Origin: Stenotrophomonas rhizophila
GTDB lineage: Bacteria > Pseudomonadota > Gammaproteobacteria > Xanthomonadales > Xanthomonadaceae
Assembly: GCF_000661955.1 (NCBI RefSeq)
Contig: NZ_CP007597.1
Coordinates: 3,732,318-3,796,317 of the forward strand
Direction of reading: 5' to 3'
Length of the DNA stretch: 64,000 nt
Shown here: piece by piece, positions 7,920-18,791 of the stretch
Layout of the letters: the number at the start of each line of letters is the position of its first letter
Numbering within the stretch: the stretch's first letter is position 1
The notes under the pieces: model-generated
Told to the model about the DNA's origin: nothing
Databases searched by the model: none
What the model saw: the letters and a program-made list of their open reading frames with translations, nothing else
Program-made: the position numbers and the translations under genes

Positions 7920-9002
7920 TCAGCGCACGGTGTTGGCCGCTGCGCTGTCGGCGGCCGCCGCCTGACCATGCGGCGCCTGCCAGATCCGCGCCCACATCTG
8001 CGCGAACCGCTGCTTCACCCGCGCCCTGCCCTGTTCGCCTTCGTAGGCCGGGCGCAGCTGCTCGGGCACGATGGCGGTCCACTGCCCGCCCTGCGCACGC
8101 GCCACTGCGAAGGTGAAGGTGTAATCCGGCTCCAGGCCCATGCGCAGGTCGCTGAGCAGCAACCGGCCGTCCACCACCTGGGCGCGCATGAAGCCCCGGT
8201 TGAACCACTGCAGCCGCTGCACCGCCGGAATGCCCGCCGCCTCGGCCTGGCGCAGCGCCTGCACGTTGGAGGGATAGCCCTGGAAATGCATCGGGCCGTT
8301 GTCGGCCACCAGCGAGCGCTCGCCGATGACGTAGCCGCTGGGGGTCATCGCCACCACCTGCCAGAGCAGCGTGTTGAACGGGGTGGCCACCGAGAAGCGG
8401 GGCGCATCGCCCAGCCCCATCGCCGCCAGCGCGCGATCGGCCTGCCGCTCGACGCTGTGCTTGGCCAGCAGCGACCAGCCCAGGTAGCCGCAGCTGAGCA
8501 CCAGCCCGGCCACCAGCGCCTTCTGCGCCACCGGGCGGGCGCGGGCGAACCAGGCCACCGCGCAGCCGATCAGCAGCCACACGGTGTACAGCGGGTCGAT
8601 GATGAAGACGCTGGACCACATGGTCGGCGCCGGGGTGAACGGCCACCACAGCTGGGTGCCGTACACGGTGAAGGCGTCCAGCAGCGGGTGGGTCACCAGC
8701 GCCAGCAGGATCGCCCAGAACCAGCGCCCCGGTGCCTGCGCGACCCGGCCATGGCCGAAGCGCTTGAACAGCCACCAGATCAGCGCGGCCACCCAGGGCA
8801 GCACCAGCAGCGAATGGCTATAGCTCCGATGTTCGGTCATCAGCGCCACCGGGTCGGCGGCGGTGAAGGCCAGCAGCAGGGAATCCAGGTCCGGCAGCGT
8901 GCCCAGCGCAGCACCGGCCAGCAGGGCGGCGCGGCGGTGGCCGGCGGGGGCGATGACGGCGGCAACGGCGCCGCCCAGTACGATCTGGCTTAGGGAGTCC
9001 AT
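7920..9002 (-). CDS. Membrane-bound metal-dependent hydrolase (DUF457/YdjM type)
   Basis: The 360-residue protein begins MDSLSQIVLGG and carries the histidine- and aspartate-rich motifs of the YdjM-like inner-membrane hydrolase family: GTLPDLDSL, HRSYSHSLLVLP and THPLLDAFTVYGTQLWWPF. Several hydrophobic helices occupy the first 190 residues, with a soluble C-terminal half of about 160 residues. These motifs probably bind a metal ion, but no substrate has been fixed for the family. The gene converges on the glycosyltransferase gene, with only 19 bases between the two stops and a GC-rich inverted repeat across the junction (7882-7890 with 7905-7913). Confidence 0.82.
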   Translation of the reverse strand: MDSLSQIVLGGAVAAVIAPAGHRRAALLAGAALGTLPDLDSLLLAFTAADPVALMTEHRSYSHSLLVLPWVAALIWWLFKRFGHGRVAQAPGRWFWAILLALVTHPLLDAFTVYGTQLWWPFTPAPTMWSSVFIIDPLYTVWLLIGCAVAWFARARPVAQKALVAGLVLSCGYLGWSLLAKHSVERQADRALAAMGLGDAPRFSVATPFNTLLWQVVAMTPSGYVIGERSLVADNGPMHFQGYPSNVQALRQAEAAGIPAVQRLQWFNRGFMRAQVVDGRLLLSDLRMGLEPDYTFTFAVARAQGGQWTAIVPEQLRPAYEGEQGRARVKQRFAQMWARIWQAPHGQAAAADSAAANTVR

Positions 9003-9227
9003 CGGCCGATGGTATAGGGTGTGAAGGTCGGCGTGGCGGCTTCGTGGCTGTCACGCTGGTGGAACACTGGGCCGCGACGCTGGGGCCCAATCGCGTGTTG
9101 ACGGCCCCTGCGCCGGGCACGCGGGCTTAACCACCGGCAACTCCCCGTGGCGCACAATGCAACGGCGCGACTTGCCGTGTATCATTCGCGCCCATCTTTC
9201 CATCCGAATCAAAGGATATTACGCCTG

Positions 9228-10439
9228 ATGTCCAGCTACCTGTTCACCTCCGAATCGGTCTCCGAAGGCCATCCGGACAAGATTGCCGACCAGATCTCCG
9301 ATGCGGTGCTGGACGCGATCCTTGCCCAGGACCAGCGCGCCCGCGTGGCCTGCGAGACCATGGTCAAGACCGGCGTGGCGATCGTGGCCGGTGAAATCAC
9401 CACCAGCGCCTGGATCGACCTGGAAGCCCTGACCCGCAAGGTGATCCTGGACATCGGCTACGACAGCTCCGACGTCGGCTTCGACGGCGCGACCTGCGGC
9501 GTGCTGAACCTGATCGGCAAGCAGTCCCCGCACATCGCCCAGGGCGTTGACCGCAAGAAGCCCGAAGAAATGGGCGCTGGCGACCAGGGCCTGATGTTCG
9601 GCTATGCCACCAACGAGACCGACAGCTACATGCCGGCCGCGATCCACCTGTCGCACCGTCTGGTCGAGCAGCAGGCCAAGATCCGCAAGAAGAAGAACTC
9701 GCCGCTGTCCTGGCTGCGCCCGGATGCCAAGAGCCAGGTCACCCTGCGCTATGAAAACGGCGCGGTCTCGGCCATCGACGCGGTCGTTCTGTCCACCCAG
9801 CACGCCCCGGGCGTGAAGCAGAAGGACCTCATCGAGGCCGTCCGCGAAGAGATCATCAAGCCGGTGCTGCCGGCCAAGTGGCTGCACAAGGGCACCAAGT
9901 TCCACATCAACCCGACCGGCAAGTTCGAGATCGGTGGCCCGGTGGGCGACTGCGGCCTGACCGGCCGCAAGATCATCGTGGACACCTACGGCGGCTGGGC
10001 CCGTCACGGTGGTGGTGCGTTCTCGGGCAAGGATCCGTCCAAGGTCGACCGTTCGGCCGCTTACGCTGCCCGTTACGTCGCCAAGAACGTGGTGGCTGCC
10101 GGTCTGGCCGACCGTTGCGAAGTGCAGGTCTCCTACGCCATCGGCGTGGCCGAGCCGACCTCGATCTCGGTCACCACCTTCGGCACCGGCAAGATCAGCG
10201 ATGACAAGATCGAGAAGCTGATCCGCAAGCACTTCGACCTGCGCCCGTACGGCATCATCAAGATGCTGGACCTGATCCACCCGATGTACCAGCAGACTGC
10301 CGCCTACGGTCACTTCGGCCGCAAGCCGAAGGACTTCAGCTACCTCAACGCTGCTGGCGAAACCGTCAACGCGACCGCCTTCTCCTGGGAGAAGACCGAT
10401 CGCGCCGCCGCCCTGCGTGCGGATGCGAAGTTGAAATAA
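9228..10439 (+). CDS. metK: S-adenosylmethionine synthetase
   Basis: The 403-residue enzyme makes S-adenosylmethionine from methionine and ATP. It shows [16 protein letters not shown] at the N-terminus, [12 protein letters not shown] for the methionine/ATP site, and the glycine-rich loop [15 protein letters not shown]. The start at 9228 follows an AAAGGA sequence at 9211-9216. An in-frame upstream start at 9147 would add 27 residues unlike the family. The gene stands alone, with a hairpin downstream flanked by two inverted repeats. Together with ahcY and metF in this window it covers much of the methyl cycle. Confidence 0.97.
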   Translation: MSSYLFTSESVSEGHPDKIADQISDAVLDAILAQDQRARVACETMVKTGVAIVAGEITTSAWIDLEALTRKVILDIGYDSSDVGFDGATCGVLNLIGKQSPHIAQGVDRKKPEEMGAGDQGLMFGYATNETDSYMPAAIHLSHRLVEQQAKIRKKKNSPLSWLRPDAKSQVTLRYENGAVSAIDAVVLSTQHAPGVKQKDLIEAVREEIIKPVLPAKWLHKGTKFHINPTGKFEIGGPVGDCGLTGRKIIVDTYGGWARHGGGAFSGKDPSKVDRSAAYAARYVAKNVVAAGLADRCEVQVSYAIGVAEPTSISVTTFGTGKISDDKIEKLIRKHFDLRPYGIIKMLDLIHPMYQQTAAYGHFGRKPKDFSYLNAAGETVNATAFSWEKTDRAAALRADAKLK

Positions 10440-10446
10440 TCAATCG

Positions 10447-10469
10447 GTAGAGCCGACCGTTGGTCGGCT
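10447..10469 (+). repeat. SMAG (GTAG) palindromic repeat downstream of metK
   Basis: GTAG is followed by an inverted repeat with arms AGCCGACC and GGTCGGCT around a short loop. This matches the SMAG class of REP-like repeats of Stenotrophomonas. It forms an inverted pair with the copy at 10534-10557. Confidence 0.85.
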
Positions 10470-10487
10470 GCCTTTGATCGAAACAAA

Positions 10488-10515
10488 ACGACGGGTCGCG
10501 AAAGCGGCCCGTCGT
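10488..10515 (+). terminator. Hairpin terminator after metK
   Basis: A 12-bp stem (10488-10499 with 10504-10515, one G-T pair) surrounds a GAAA tetraloop. Only a short, interrupted T tract follows, so termination strength is uncertain. It sits 48 bases past the metK stop. Confidence 0.65.
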
Positions 10516-10533
10516 CGTTCGGGCACCCCGCCC

Positions 10534-10557
10534 AGCCGACCAACGGTCGGCTCTACC
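10534..10557 (-). repeat. SMAG repeat, inverted partner, upstream of the thioesterase gene
   Basis: The sequence is the reverse orientation of the copy at 10447-10469, ending in CTACC. The two copies enclose the metK terminator and the second ends 29 bases before the thioesterase start. Confidence 0.85.
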
Positions 10558-10586
10558 GGGCGGGCAACCGGCGCTACACTGCCGCC

Positions 10587-11087
10587 ATGTCCGAATTCAA
10601 ATCCAACCAGCTGTCCATGACGGTGTTGATGTCGCCGGAGATGGCCAATTTCTCCGGCAAGGTCCACGGCGGCGCGATCCTGCGGCTGCTCGACCAGGTC
10701 GCCTATGCCTGCGCCAGCCGCTATGCCGGCCGCTACGTGGTCACCCTCTCGGTGGACCAGGTGATGTTCCGCCAGCCGATCGCGGTCGGCGAGCTGGTCA
10801 CCTTCCTGGCCTCGGTCAACTACACCGGCACCTCGTCGATGGAGATCGGGGTCAAGGTGGTGGCCGAGGACATCCTCAAGCGCAGCGTGCGCCACGCCAA
10901 CAGCTGCTTCTTCACCATGGTCGCGGTGGACGAAGATGGCAAACCCACCGCGGTGCCGCCGCTGCAACTGGAGACCAGCGACGAACGCCGCCGCCACGCC
11001 GCCGCGCTGATCCGCCGGCAGCTGCGCGAAGAGATGGAGCAGCGCCATCTGGAGTTGCTGGCGTCCAACCCGCCGTCGCCGGAGTAA
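10587..11087 (+). CDS. Acyl-CoA thioesterase, hotdog fold (YciA-like)
   Basis: The 166-residue protein has a single hotdog domain. The motif GKVHGGAILRLLDQVAYACA near residue 28 carries the helix of the fold, with the acidic catalytic residue in the LLDQ segment, as in YciA-type thioesterases. A central strand reads VTLSVDQVMFRQPI. These enzymes hydrolyse acyl-CoA to free acid and CoA in the cytoplasm. A charged C-terminal helix, rich in Arg and Glu, extends past the fold. No operon partner is evident because repeat clusters lie on both sides. Confidence 0.88.
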   Translation: MSEFKSNQLSMTVLMSPEMANFSGKVHGGAILRLLDQVAYACASRYAGRYVVTLSVDQVMFRQPIAVGELVTFLASVNYTGTSSMEIGVKVVAEDILKRSVRHANSCFFTMVAVDEDGKPTAVPPLQLETSDERRRHAAALIRRQLREEMEQRHLELLASNPPSPE

Positions 11088-11147
11088 CCCACCGCGGGTA
11101 ATGGCTGTTGGTCGGTATGGGCCGCCTTCATTGCCGGGCATTGCGCG

Positions 11148-11348
11148 CCATGACCAACGGTCATGGCCTACCGGGGTCGGGCATTGCGTGCCATGACCAA
11201 CGGTCATGGCCTACCGGGGTCGGGCATCGCGTGCCATGACCAACGGTCATGGCCTACCGGGGTCGGGCATCGCGTGCCATGACCAACGGTCATGGCCTAC
11301 CGTGCGTGGCGATGGATTTCCCGGTAGGTACCGACCGTTGGTCGGTAC
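11148..11348. repeat. Four 43-bp tandem SMAG units plus one opposing copy
   Basis: Units that begin CCATGACCAACGGTCATGG start at 11148, 11191, 11234 and 11277, an exact 43-base period with almost no divergence. Each ends CCTACC, so the GTAG end lies on the minus strand. A fifth element on the plus strand, with a GTACCGACC stem, lies at 11324-11348, and a degenerate element may lie near 11100-11125. The 274 bases between the thioesterase and ppc hold little else. Confidence 0.88.
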
Positions 11349-11361
11349 GCATTGCCCGCCA

Positions 11362-14073
11362 TCACCCGGTGTTCTGCACGCCCTGCGATACGCCGTTCAC
11401 GCACGCCACCAGCGCGCGCAGGACATCGTCGTCCTCGCCGCCGCTGGCACGCCAGCGGCGCAGCAGGTCCACCTGCAGCACGCTGATCGGGTCGATGTAG
11501 GGGTTGCGCAGGCGGATCGACAGCGCCAGGCGCTGGTCGTGCTGCAGCAGTTCGTCCTGCCCGGTCAGCGCCAGGATCTGCTGGGCGGTCAGGTCCAGCT
11601 CGCGCTGGATCTGCGGGAAGAACGTGCCGTGCAACGGTCCGGACAACTGCGAGAACTGCTCGGCAATGGTGATGTCGCCCTTGCTCAGCACCATCGCGAT
11701 GTCGTCCAGGAAGGTGCTGAAGAACGGCCAGTCGCGCGCCATCTCCTTCAGGGTGTCCGCGTGGCCGGCCTCGATCGCGGCCTGCAGGCCGCTGCCCACG
11801 CCATACCAGCCGGGAATCACCGCGCGCGCCTGGCTCCAGGCGAACACCCACGGAATGGCGCGCAGGTTGGACAGCGCGGCATCCTCGCCCAACCGCCGCG
11901 ACGGGCGCGAGCCCAGCGTCATCCGCTCGATCACGTCGATCGGCGTGGCCTGCCGGAAGTACTGCATGAAGTCTTTCTGGCCCACGAAGGCACGGTAAGC
12001 CTCGGCGCTTTTCTCCGCCACCCGATCCATCACCGGGCGCCACTGTTCCTCGCGCGGTTCTGCTGCACGCGGGCGCAGGCTCGAACGCAGCACCGCACCG
12101 GTGGACTGCTCCAGCGAGCGCAGCGCCAGCGCGCGGATGCCGTACTTGCGATGGATCACTTCGCCCTGCTCGGTCACGCGCAGGCGGCCGTCGATGCTGC
12201 CGCGTGGCGAGGCGTCCACCGCATGGGTGGTCTTGCCGCCCCCGCGGCTGATCGAGCCGCCGCGGCCATGGAAGAACGTCAGGCGGATGCCGTTCTCGGC
12301 GGCCACCTCCAGCAGTTCCACCTGGGCCCGCTGCAGGCCCCAGCGCGAGGCGGCGATGCCGCCGTCCTTGCCACTGTCCGAATAGCCCAGCATCACCATC
12401 TGCACATCCCCGCGCGCGGCCAGGTGCGTGCGGTAGACCGGGTCGGCCAGCAGGTCGCGCAGGGTGTCGGTGCCACGCTTGAGGTCGTCCACCGTTTCGA
12501 ACAGCGGGGCGATATCCAGCGGCACCGCGCCGGCGTCGTCGACCAGCCCGCCCCGACGGGCCAGGGCCAGTACGGCGAGCACGTCGCTGCGGTCGTGCGC
12601 CATCGAAATGATGTAGCTGCCCAGCGCGTCGGCACCGTGGCGGCGGCGTGCATCGGCCAGTGCGGCGAACACCGCGTCCAGGCGCTGACCGCCCTCCTCG
12701 GTGCTCGGCGGCAGCGCCTGCTCGCCGCTGGCGAACGGCGCCAGCCGGGCCGCGCGGGTGACCGCATCGGCCGCGTCCCAAACGTCCTGGCCATCCAGCA
12801 CGCTGGCCAGTGCGCGGCCGTGCACGCTCGACTCCTGGCGCACGTCCAGCCGCGCCAGGTGGAAGCCGAAGGTGCGCACCCGCCACAGCAGGCGACGCAC
12901 CGCGAAGCCGCCGGCATGGTCGCCCTTGTTGGCGTGCAGGCTGTCCAGGATCAACTGGATGTCGTGCTCGAGTTCCTCCGGCGACGCATAGGCGCCGTCG
13001 GCATCGTCCAGGGTGGCCTGCACGCGCGCGCGCATGCGGTCGTTGAGCAGGCGGTACGGCATGTCGGCATGGCGTGGCCGTGACTTCACCTGGGGTAGCA
13101 GCTGTTCGTAGTGCGCCACGCGCGCCTGCAGCGCGGCACTCACCGCGATCCGCTCGGTGGACTGGCTGAGCAGGCTGGCCAGCTGCAGCAGGTCTTTCTG
13201 GTAACGGCCCAGCACCGCCTGGCGCTGCGCGTCCAGGGTATGCCGGATGGTGCCGGCGTCGACGTTGGGGTTGCCGTCCATGTCCCCGCCCACCCACGTG
13301 CCGAAGCGCAGCAGGCGCGGCAGCGGCAGGTCTTCGCCGTAGGTATCCAGCAGCGCCTGCTGCAGCGATTCGTACAGCACCGGAATCACCCGGTACAGCA
13401 CCTGCACCAGATAGAAGCCGACATGCTCGCGCTCGTCGTCCACGGTGGGGCGCACCGGCGAGGAATCGGTGGTCTGCCAGGAGGCGGTAAGCGCCATGCG
13501 GAAGCGCGCGGCGTCGGCGGCGGCTTCACCGGGGGTGCGTTGGCCGTCGAGGTTGTCGACCAGGCTGGCGACCATCAGCTGCTCTTTTTCCAGCAGCGCG
13601 CGGCGCACCGCTTCGGTCGGGTGCGCGGTGAACACCGGCTCGATGTCGATGCGTGGCAGCCACTCGGCCAGCTCGGCCAGGGTCACGCCCTGCGCCTTGA
13701 GGTTGAGCAGCGCATCCTGCAGGCCATCGGGCTGCGGCGCGGCGGTGCCGGCGCGCTGGTAGTCGCGGCGACGGCGGATGCGATGCACGCGCTCGGCGAT
13801 GTTGACCACCTGGAAGTAGGTGCTGAACGCACGCACCATTGCTTCGGCGCGCTCGGGCGGCAGGCCGGTCAGCGCATCGTTGAGGTCGGACAACGGGGCG
13901 TCGCTTTCGCGGCGGGCGATGGCGCGCGTGCGCACCTGTTCCACGTCATCGAAGAACTGCGTGGACACCTGCTCGGCAAGCAGGTCGCCGACCAGTGCGC
14001 CAAGTCGGCGTACGTCGTCGCGCAGGGGAATATCGGGAGTGGCAAAGACGATGCTGCTGCGGTACTCGTTCAT
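11362..14073 (-). CDS. ppc: Phosphoenolpyruvate carboxylase
   Basis: The 903-residue enzyme fixes bicarbonate onto phosphoenolpyruvate to give oxaloacetate and so refills the TCA cycle. Visible signatures are [14 protein letters not shown], with the catalytic histidine, near residue 150, [13 protein letters not shown] near residue 560, [15 protein letters not shown] near residue 600, and the conserved C-terminal QNTG. Length is normal for the bacterial family. It stands alone between two large repeat clusters, the first of which starts just 13 bases after its stop. Confidence 0.97.
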   Translation of the reverse strand: MNEYRSSIVFATPDIPLRDDVRRLGALVGDLLAEQVSTQFFDDVEQVRTRAIARRESDAPLSDLNDALTGLPPERAEAMVRAFSTYFQVVNIAERVHRIRRRRDYQRAGTAAPQPDGLQDALLNLKAQGVTLAELAEWLPRIDIEPVFTAHPTEAVRRALLEKEQLMVASLVDNLDGQRTPGEAAADAARFRMALTASWQTTDSSPVRPTVDDEREHVGFYLVQVLYRVIPVLYESLQQALLDTYGEDLPLPRLLRFGTWVGGDMDGNPNVDAGTIRHTLDAQRQAVLGRYQKDLLQLASLLSQSTERIAVSAALQARVAHYEQLLPQVKSRPRHADMPYRLLNDRMRARVQATLDDADGAYASPEELEHDIQLILDSLHANKGDHAGGFAVRRLLWRVRTFGFHLARLDVRQESSVHGRALASVLDGQDVWDAADAVTRAARLAPFASGEQALPPSTEEGGQRLDAVFAALADARRRHGADALGSYIISMAHDRSDVLAVLALARRGGLVDDAGAVPLDIAPLFETVDDLKRGTDTLRDLLADPVYRTHLAARGDVQMVMLGYSDSGKDGGIAASRWGLQRAQVELLEVAAENGIRLTFFHGRGGSISRGGGKTTHAVDASPRGSIDGRLRVTEQGEVIHRKYGIRALALRSLEQSTGAVLRSSLRPRAAEPREEQWRPVMDRVAEKSAEAYRAFVGQKDFMQYFRQATPIDVIERMTLGSRPSRRLGEDAALSNLRAIPWVFAWSQARAVIPGWYGVGSGLQAAIEAGHADTLKEMARDWPFFSTFLDDIAMVLSKGDITIAEQFSQLSGPLHGTFFPQIQRELDLTAQQILALTGQDELLQHDQRLALSIRLRNPYIDPISVLQVDLLRRWRASGGEDDDVLRALVACVNGVSQGVQNTG

Positions 14074-14160
14074 CTGCGACGCACTGGCCTCGGGAACGGA
14101 ATCCGCTCAAGCCTAACCCACAATCGGGTCAATGCTGCGTCGCGCAAATAGTTACATCTG

Positions 14161-14443
14161 GTAGTGCCGGCCGCTGGCCGGCTCCATGCATATCTGACAG
14201 GCGCCGGTGCATTGCCGGCCGCTGGCCGGCTCCATGCATATCTGACGGGCGCCGGTGCATTGCCGGCCGCTGGCCGGCTCCACGTGATGTCCAGCATTGC
14301 GAGGAGCCGGCCAGCGGCCGGCACTACCGGTCACCTGCATTGCGGGGAGCCGGCCAGTGGCCGGCATTACCGATTGCGGGAAACGGGCCAGCAGCCGGTA
14401 GGTGCCGATCATTTCAGGTACCGGCCAGCGGCCGGTACCTACC
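14161..14443. repeat. SMAG cluster: three 48-bp direct units and three inverted copies
   Basis: Direct units containing GCCGGCCGCTGGCCGGC start at 14165, 14213 and 14261, an exact 48-base period. They share a spacer with CATGCATATCTGAC and GGCGCCGGTGCAT. Three opposing copies follow at about 14301-14327, 14346-14370 and 14417-14443. The cluster fills most of the 379-base gap between ppc and the S9 peptidase gene. I see no gene in this gap. Confidence 0.88.
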
Positions 14444-14452
14444 GGGTGCTTT

Positions 14453-16978
14453 TCAGCGCTTCTTCTTGATCGGCGTACCCGGGCCGACGGTCTGCTCCAG
14501 CCAGCGCTCGCTTTCGGCCAGCATGGTCATGATCGATTCGCGTGCGCGGTACGCATGCGATTCGTTGGGCAGCATCACCAGACGCGCCGTTCCACCCAGG
14601 CCCTTGACCGCGGCGAACATGCGCTCGCTCTGGATCGGGAAGGTGCCGGAGTTGTTGTCGTCCACGCCATGGATGAAGAGGATCGGGTCCTTGATCTTGT
14701 CGGCGTAGTTGAACGGCGACATCTTCTGGTACACGTCCTGGGCCTGCCAGTAGTTGCGCTCCTCGGCCTGGAAGCCGAACGGGGTCAGCGTGCGGTTGTA
14801 CGCACCGCTGCGGGCGATGCCGGCCTTGAACAGGCGCGTGTGCGCGAGCAGGTTGGCGGTCATGAACGCGCCGTAGGAATGCCCGCCGATGGCGATGTGG
14901 TCGCGATCGGTCACGCCCCGCCGCACCACTTCGTCCACCGCCGCTTCGGCGTTGGCGATCAGCTGTGGCAGGTAGGTGTCGTTGGGTTCCTTGTCACCCT
15001 CGCCGATGATCGGCATCGACGGGCTCACCAGTACCGCGTAGCCCTTGGCCAGGAAGGCCTGCGGGCCCCAGTAGCTGATCGCGTTGAAGCGGTACGGCGA
15101 ATCGGTCACCTGGCTGGCGGCGGCAGCGGTCTTGTACTCGCCCGGGTAGGCCCACATCAGCAGCGGCAGCGGCCCGTCCTTCTTCGGGTTGTAGCCCGGC
15201 GGCAGCATCAGCGTGGCGGTCAGGTCGACGCCGTCGTTGCGCTTGTAGCGGATCTGTTCCTTGCTCACCCCACGCAGCTGCGGCAGCGGGTGGGCGAAGT
15301 GGGTCAGCGCGCGCGGGGCGGCGGTGGCGTCGGCCAGCGACTGCACGTACACGTTGGTGGGCTCATCGGGGGTCTCGCGGGTGATCAGCAGCGAGGTGCC
15401 CTCCTGGTCGAGCAGGGCCACCGGTGCGGCGTAGCCGGGCGCCTGCGAATGGAACAGGCGCGTGGCCTGCTTGCTGTCCAGGTCGAAGCGATCGACGAAC
15501 GGGCGGTCGCCTTCCGGCGAGGCGCCCTGGCCGTACAGGAAGATGCTGCGGCCATCGGCGGTGATCTGCAGGCGCGCGCGCCCGTTGACGTCGCGCACCA
15601 GGCCCGGCCGGCCCGGATCGTTGTAGCGGTCCTGCGAGGACCGCGACGACAGCAGTTGCGGCGCCTGCTCGGCCTGGTCCGGGGCGATGCGCCACTGCTT
15701 CACTTCGCGGCTTTTCCACCACGATTCGTTGAGCAGCGCGAGATCGCCGCGCCCCCACTGGATGCCGGCATAGCGGCTGCCCAGCTGGGCCAGGGTGATC
15801 GGCGGCGTGTCGAACGGGGCGGCCTGCATCAGCACCGCATCGCGCACCTTGGCTGCGCGGTTGGGGTCGCCCCCGTCCTGCGCTTCGGCCCACACCAGCG
15901 TGGCCGGTGCGTCGGCGCGCCAGCTGATGCTGCGCACGCCGGTGGGCACCGCGTCGTTGCCGGTCGGCAGCCCTTCCACCAGCGGCAGCGTGCTCACGGT
16001 GTGCTGCAACGTGCCGTCCACGGCCGACAGCACTTCAATGCGGCGCGGGAAGTCGTCGGCCGGCACCAGGTAGGAGTACGGGCGCAGCACGCGCTCGGCC
16101 AGCAGGAAGCGGCCGTCCGGCGACACGTCCAGGTCCAGGTAGACACCGCTGGAGGACAGCGGCGTGGTCACGCCGTTGAGCGTGACGCGCACCGGCTGCG
16201 CGCTGGCGTAGTAATCGAACAGGCGCGCATCGGCCTCGTTCTTGAGCAGGTCCTGGTAGGTCCGGATCGCACGGACACCCGCATCGGCCTCGGTCTGCTG
16301 GATCGCAGGACCGGCCGGCACGCCACCGGCCGCCGGGGCCGGGCCCTGGCCCTTGCGCTGCTGGGTGACCACCAGGCCGCGGCTGTCGGGCAGCCAGGTG
16401 TAGCCATCGCCCAGCACGGTGTTCAGATCCGACAGCAGGCGCCGGGCCGACCCGGCGGCGATATCGACAATCCACAGCTCGTTGGCGCCGCTGGCCGCAT
16501 GCACCTGGTTGAACGCCAGGTACTGCTGGTCCGGCGACCACGCCATGCCGGCGATCGACAGCGGCTGCGGCAGGCCGGTGATCTGGCGCTCCTTGCCGTC
16601 GGCCACGTTCAGCAGCCACAGCTTGTTGCCGAAGCTGAAACGGCTGGCGGCATGCGTGGCCGGGTTGATGCGCAGGCCGGCCAGTTTCAGCTCGGGCTGG
16701 GCCACCTCGGCAATGGACGGCAGCGACGGGGTCTGCAGCATCGCGGCGATGTCGCGGCGCGGGGACAGGCTCAGCGTGGGCGCACGCGGCGCATCCACCA
16801 CCGCCTGCAGCGCGGCCGAGGGCAGCGCATAGCCCTGCTCGCCCTTGGCGCTGGCCACCGGCGGGGCGGAGGTCTTGCCTGCCGGGGCGGCCAGCGCCAG
16901 CGGGGCTACCGCCAGCAAGGCCATGCCCATCACCAGGCTGCCCCAGCGCGCGCGGCGCCGACGATCATTGCGTGTCAT
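14453..16978 (-). CDS. S9 family serine peptidase, glutamyl-endopeptidase-like
   Basis: The 841-residue protein starts with an Arg-rich segment and a hydrophobic stretch ending in ALAAPA, consistent with a signal peptide of about 30 residues. A long beta-propeller-like region is followed by an alpha/beta hydrolase domain in the last 250 residues. The catalytic serine is in GGHSYGAFMTANLLAHT, the aspartate in FIHGVDDNNSGT, and the histidine in LPNESHAYRARES. The surrounding residues (ARSGAYNRTLTPFGFQ) match the S9D group that includes the plant chloroplast glutamyl endopeptidase, rather than dipeptidyl peptidase IV. It is probably a periplasmic peptidase. Cleavage preference is inferred. Confidence 0.85.
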   Translation of the reverse strand: MTRNDRRRRARWGSLVMGMALLAVAPLALAAPAGKTSAPPVASAKGEQGYALPSAALQAVVDAPRAPTLSLSPRRDIAAMLQTPSLPSIAEVAQPELKLAGLRINPATHAASRFSFGNKLWLLNVADGKERQITGLPQPLSIAGMAWSPDQQYLAFNQVHAASGANELWIVDIAAGSARRLLSDLNTVLGDGYTWLPDSRGLVVTQQRKGQGPAPAAGGVPAGPAIQQTEADAGVRAIRTYQDLLKNEADARLFDYYASAQPVRVTLNGVTTPLSSSGVYLDLDVSPDGRFLLAERVLRPYSYLVPADDFPRRIEVLSAVDGTLQHTVSTLPLVEGLPTGNDAVPTGVRSISWRADAPATLVWAEAQDGGDPNRAAKVRDAVLMQAAPFDTPPITLAQLGSRYAGIQWGRGDLALLNESWWKSREVKQWRIAPDQAEQAPQLLSSRSSQDRYNDPGRPGLVRDVNGRARLQITADGRSIFLYGQGASPEGDRPFVDRFDLDSKQATRLFHSQAPGYAAPVALLDQEGTSLLITRETPDEPTNVYVQSLADATAAPRALTHFAHPLPQLRGVSKEQIRYKRNDGVDLTATLMLPPGYNPKKDGPLPLLMWAYPGEYKTAAAASQVTDSPYRFNAISYWGPQAFLAKGYAVLVSPSMPIIGEGDKEPNDTYLPQLIANAEAAVDEVVRRGVTDRDHIAIGGHSYGAFMTANLLAHTRLFKAGIARSGAYNRTLTPFGFQAEERNYWQAQDVYQKMSPFNYADKIKDPILFIHGVDDNNSGTFPIQSERMFAAVKGLGGTARLVMLPNESHAYRARESIMTMLAESERWLEQTVGPGTPIKKKR

Positions 16979-17089
16979 GTTCGATCCCTGTGCTGATGCA
17001 AACCTTGGACCTTAACAGCCGGGCGCCGATCGCCCCCCTGCCGATGGTTGGGGGCCGCCGCCGATTCATGCCAACGCACCCTGCCGCGA

Positions 17090-17095
17090 TATAAT
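17090..17095 (+). promoter_or_regulatory. -10 element of the ahcY promoter
   Basis: A perfect TATAAT lies 11 bases ahead of the riboswitch, so the transcript would start close to position 17102. No convincing -35 hexamer is seen at the usual distance. Confidence 0.55.
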
Positions 17096-17105
17096 GGGCG
17101 GCCCT

Positions 17106-17184
17106 CCACCGAGGGGCGCTGCGACCGTTCCGGACCCTGTCCGGCCGGCCAGGCTCGGTGGCCAGGATTGTTCCAACGGCGCCC
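17106..17184 (+). ncRNA. SAH riboswitch upstream of ahcY
   Basis: The segment carries the conserved architecture of the S-adenosylhomocysteine riboswitch. An 8-bp P1 stem pairs CCACCGAG (17106-17113) with CTCGGTGG (17154-17161). A pseudoknot pairs GGGCGC (17114-17119) with GCGCCC (17179-17184). A variable hairpin lies at 17130-17144. The conserved GGGGCGCTGCGA, CCAGGCTCGG and AACGGCGCCC blocks are present. SAH binding is known to raise expression of SAH-recycling genes, and ahcY starts 88 bases downstream. All paired regions were checked base by base. Confidence 0.93.
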
Positions 17185-17271
17185 GGCGATTGCGAGTTGT
17201 GCTGTCATGCGGGTGTCTGATTGCCGACATCGCGTCTGACGAGCATGGCTTGTCACTACCGGAGCTTACGA

Positions 17272-18717
<1,446 letters not shown>

Positions 18718-18748
18718 TCGGCCTGCCGATCCTGTTGCGTTGAAATGG

Positions 18749-18776
18749 AACGGGCGCCGAAAGGCGCCCGTTTTTT
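18749..18776 (+). terminator. Intrinsic terminator of ahcY
   Basis: The stem CGGGCGCC (18751-18758) pairs with GGCGCCCG (18763-18770), extended by two A-T pairs, around a GAAA loop. Six T residues follow directly. This is a textbook rho-independent terminator. Confidence 0.93.
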
Positions 18777-18791
18777 GTGGCGGAAGGCCCT

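Noticed and set aside
11148..11348. CRISPR array
   Set aside because: The 43-base units contain the spacer as part of the repeat, nearly identical in all copies, so spacers are not diverse. They are SMAG repeats.
11206..13083. A plus-strand open frame starting within the tandem SMAG repeats
   Set aside because: It runs opposite ppc, and its first residues are translated repeats. No domain is seen.
14402..16996. An 864-residue open frame opposite the S9 peptidase
   Set aside because: The peptidase has a signal peptide and full catalytic triad, while the opposite frame has no recognisable domain and starts in repeat sequence.
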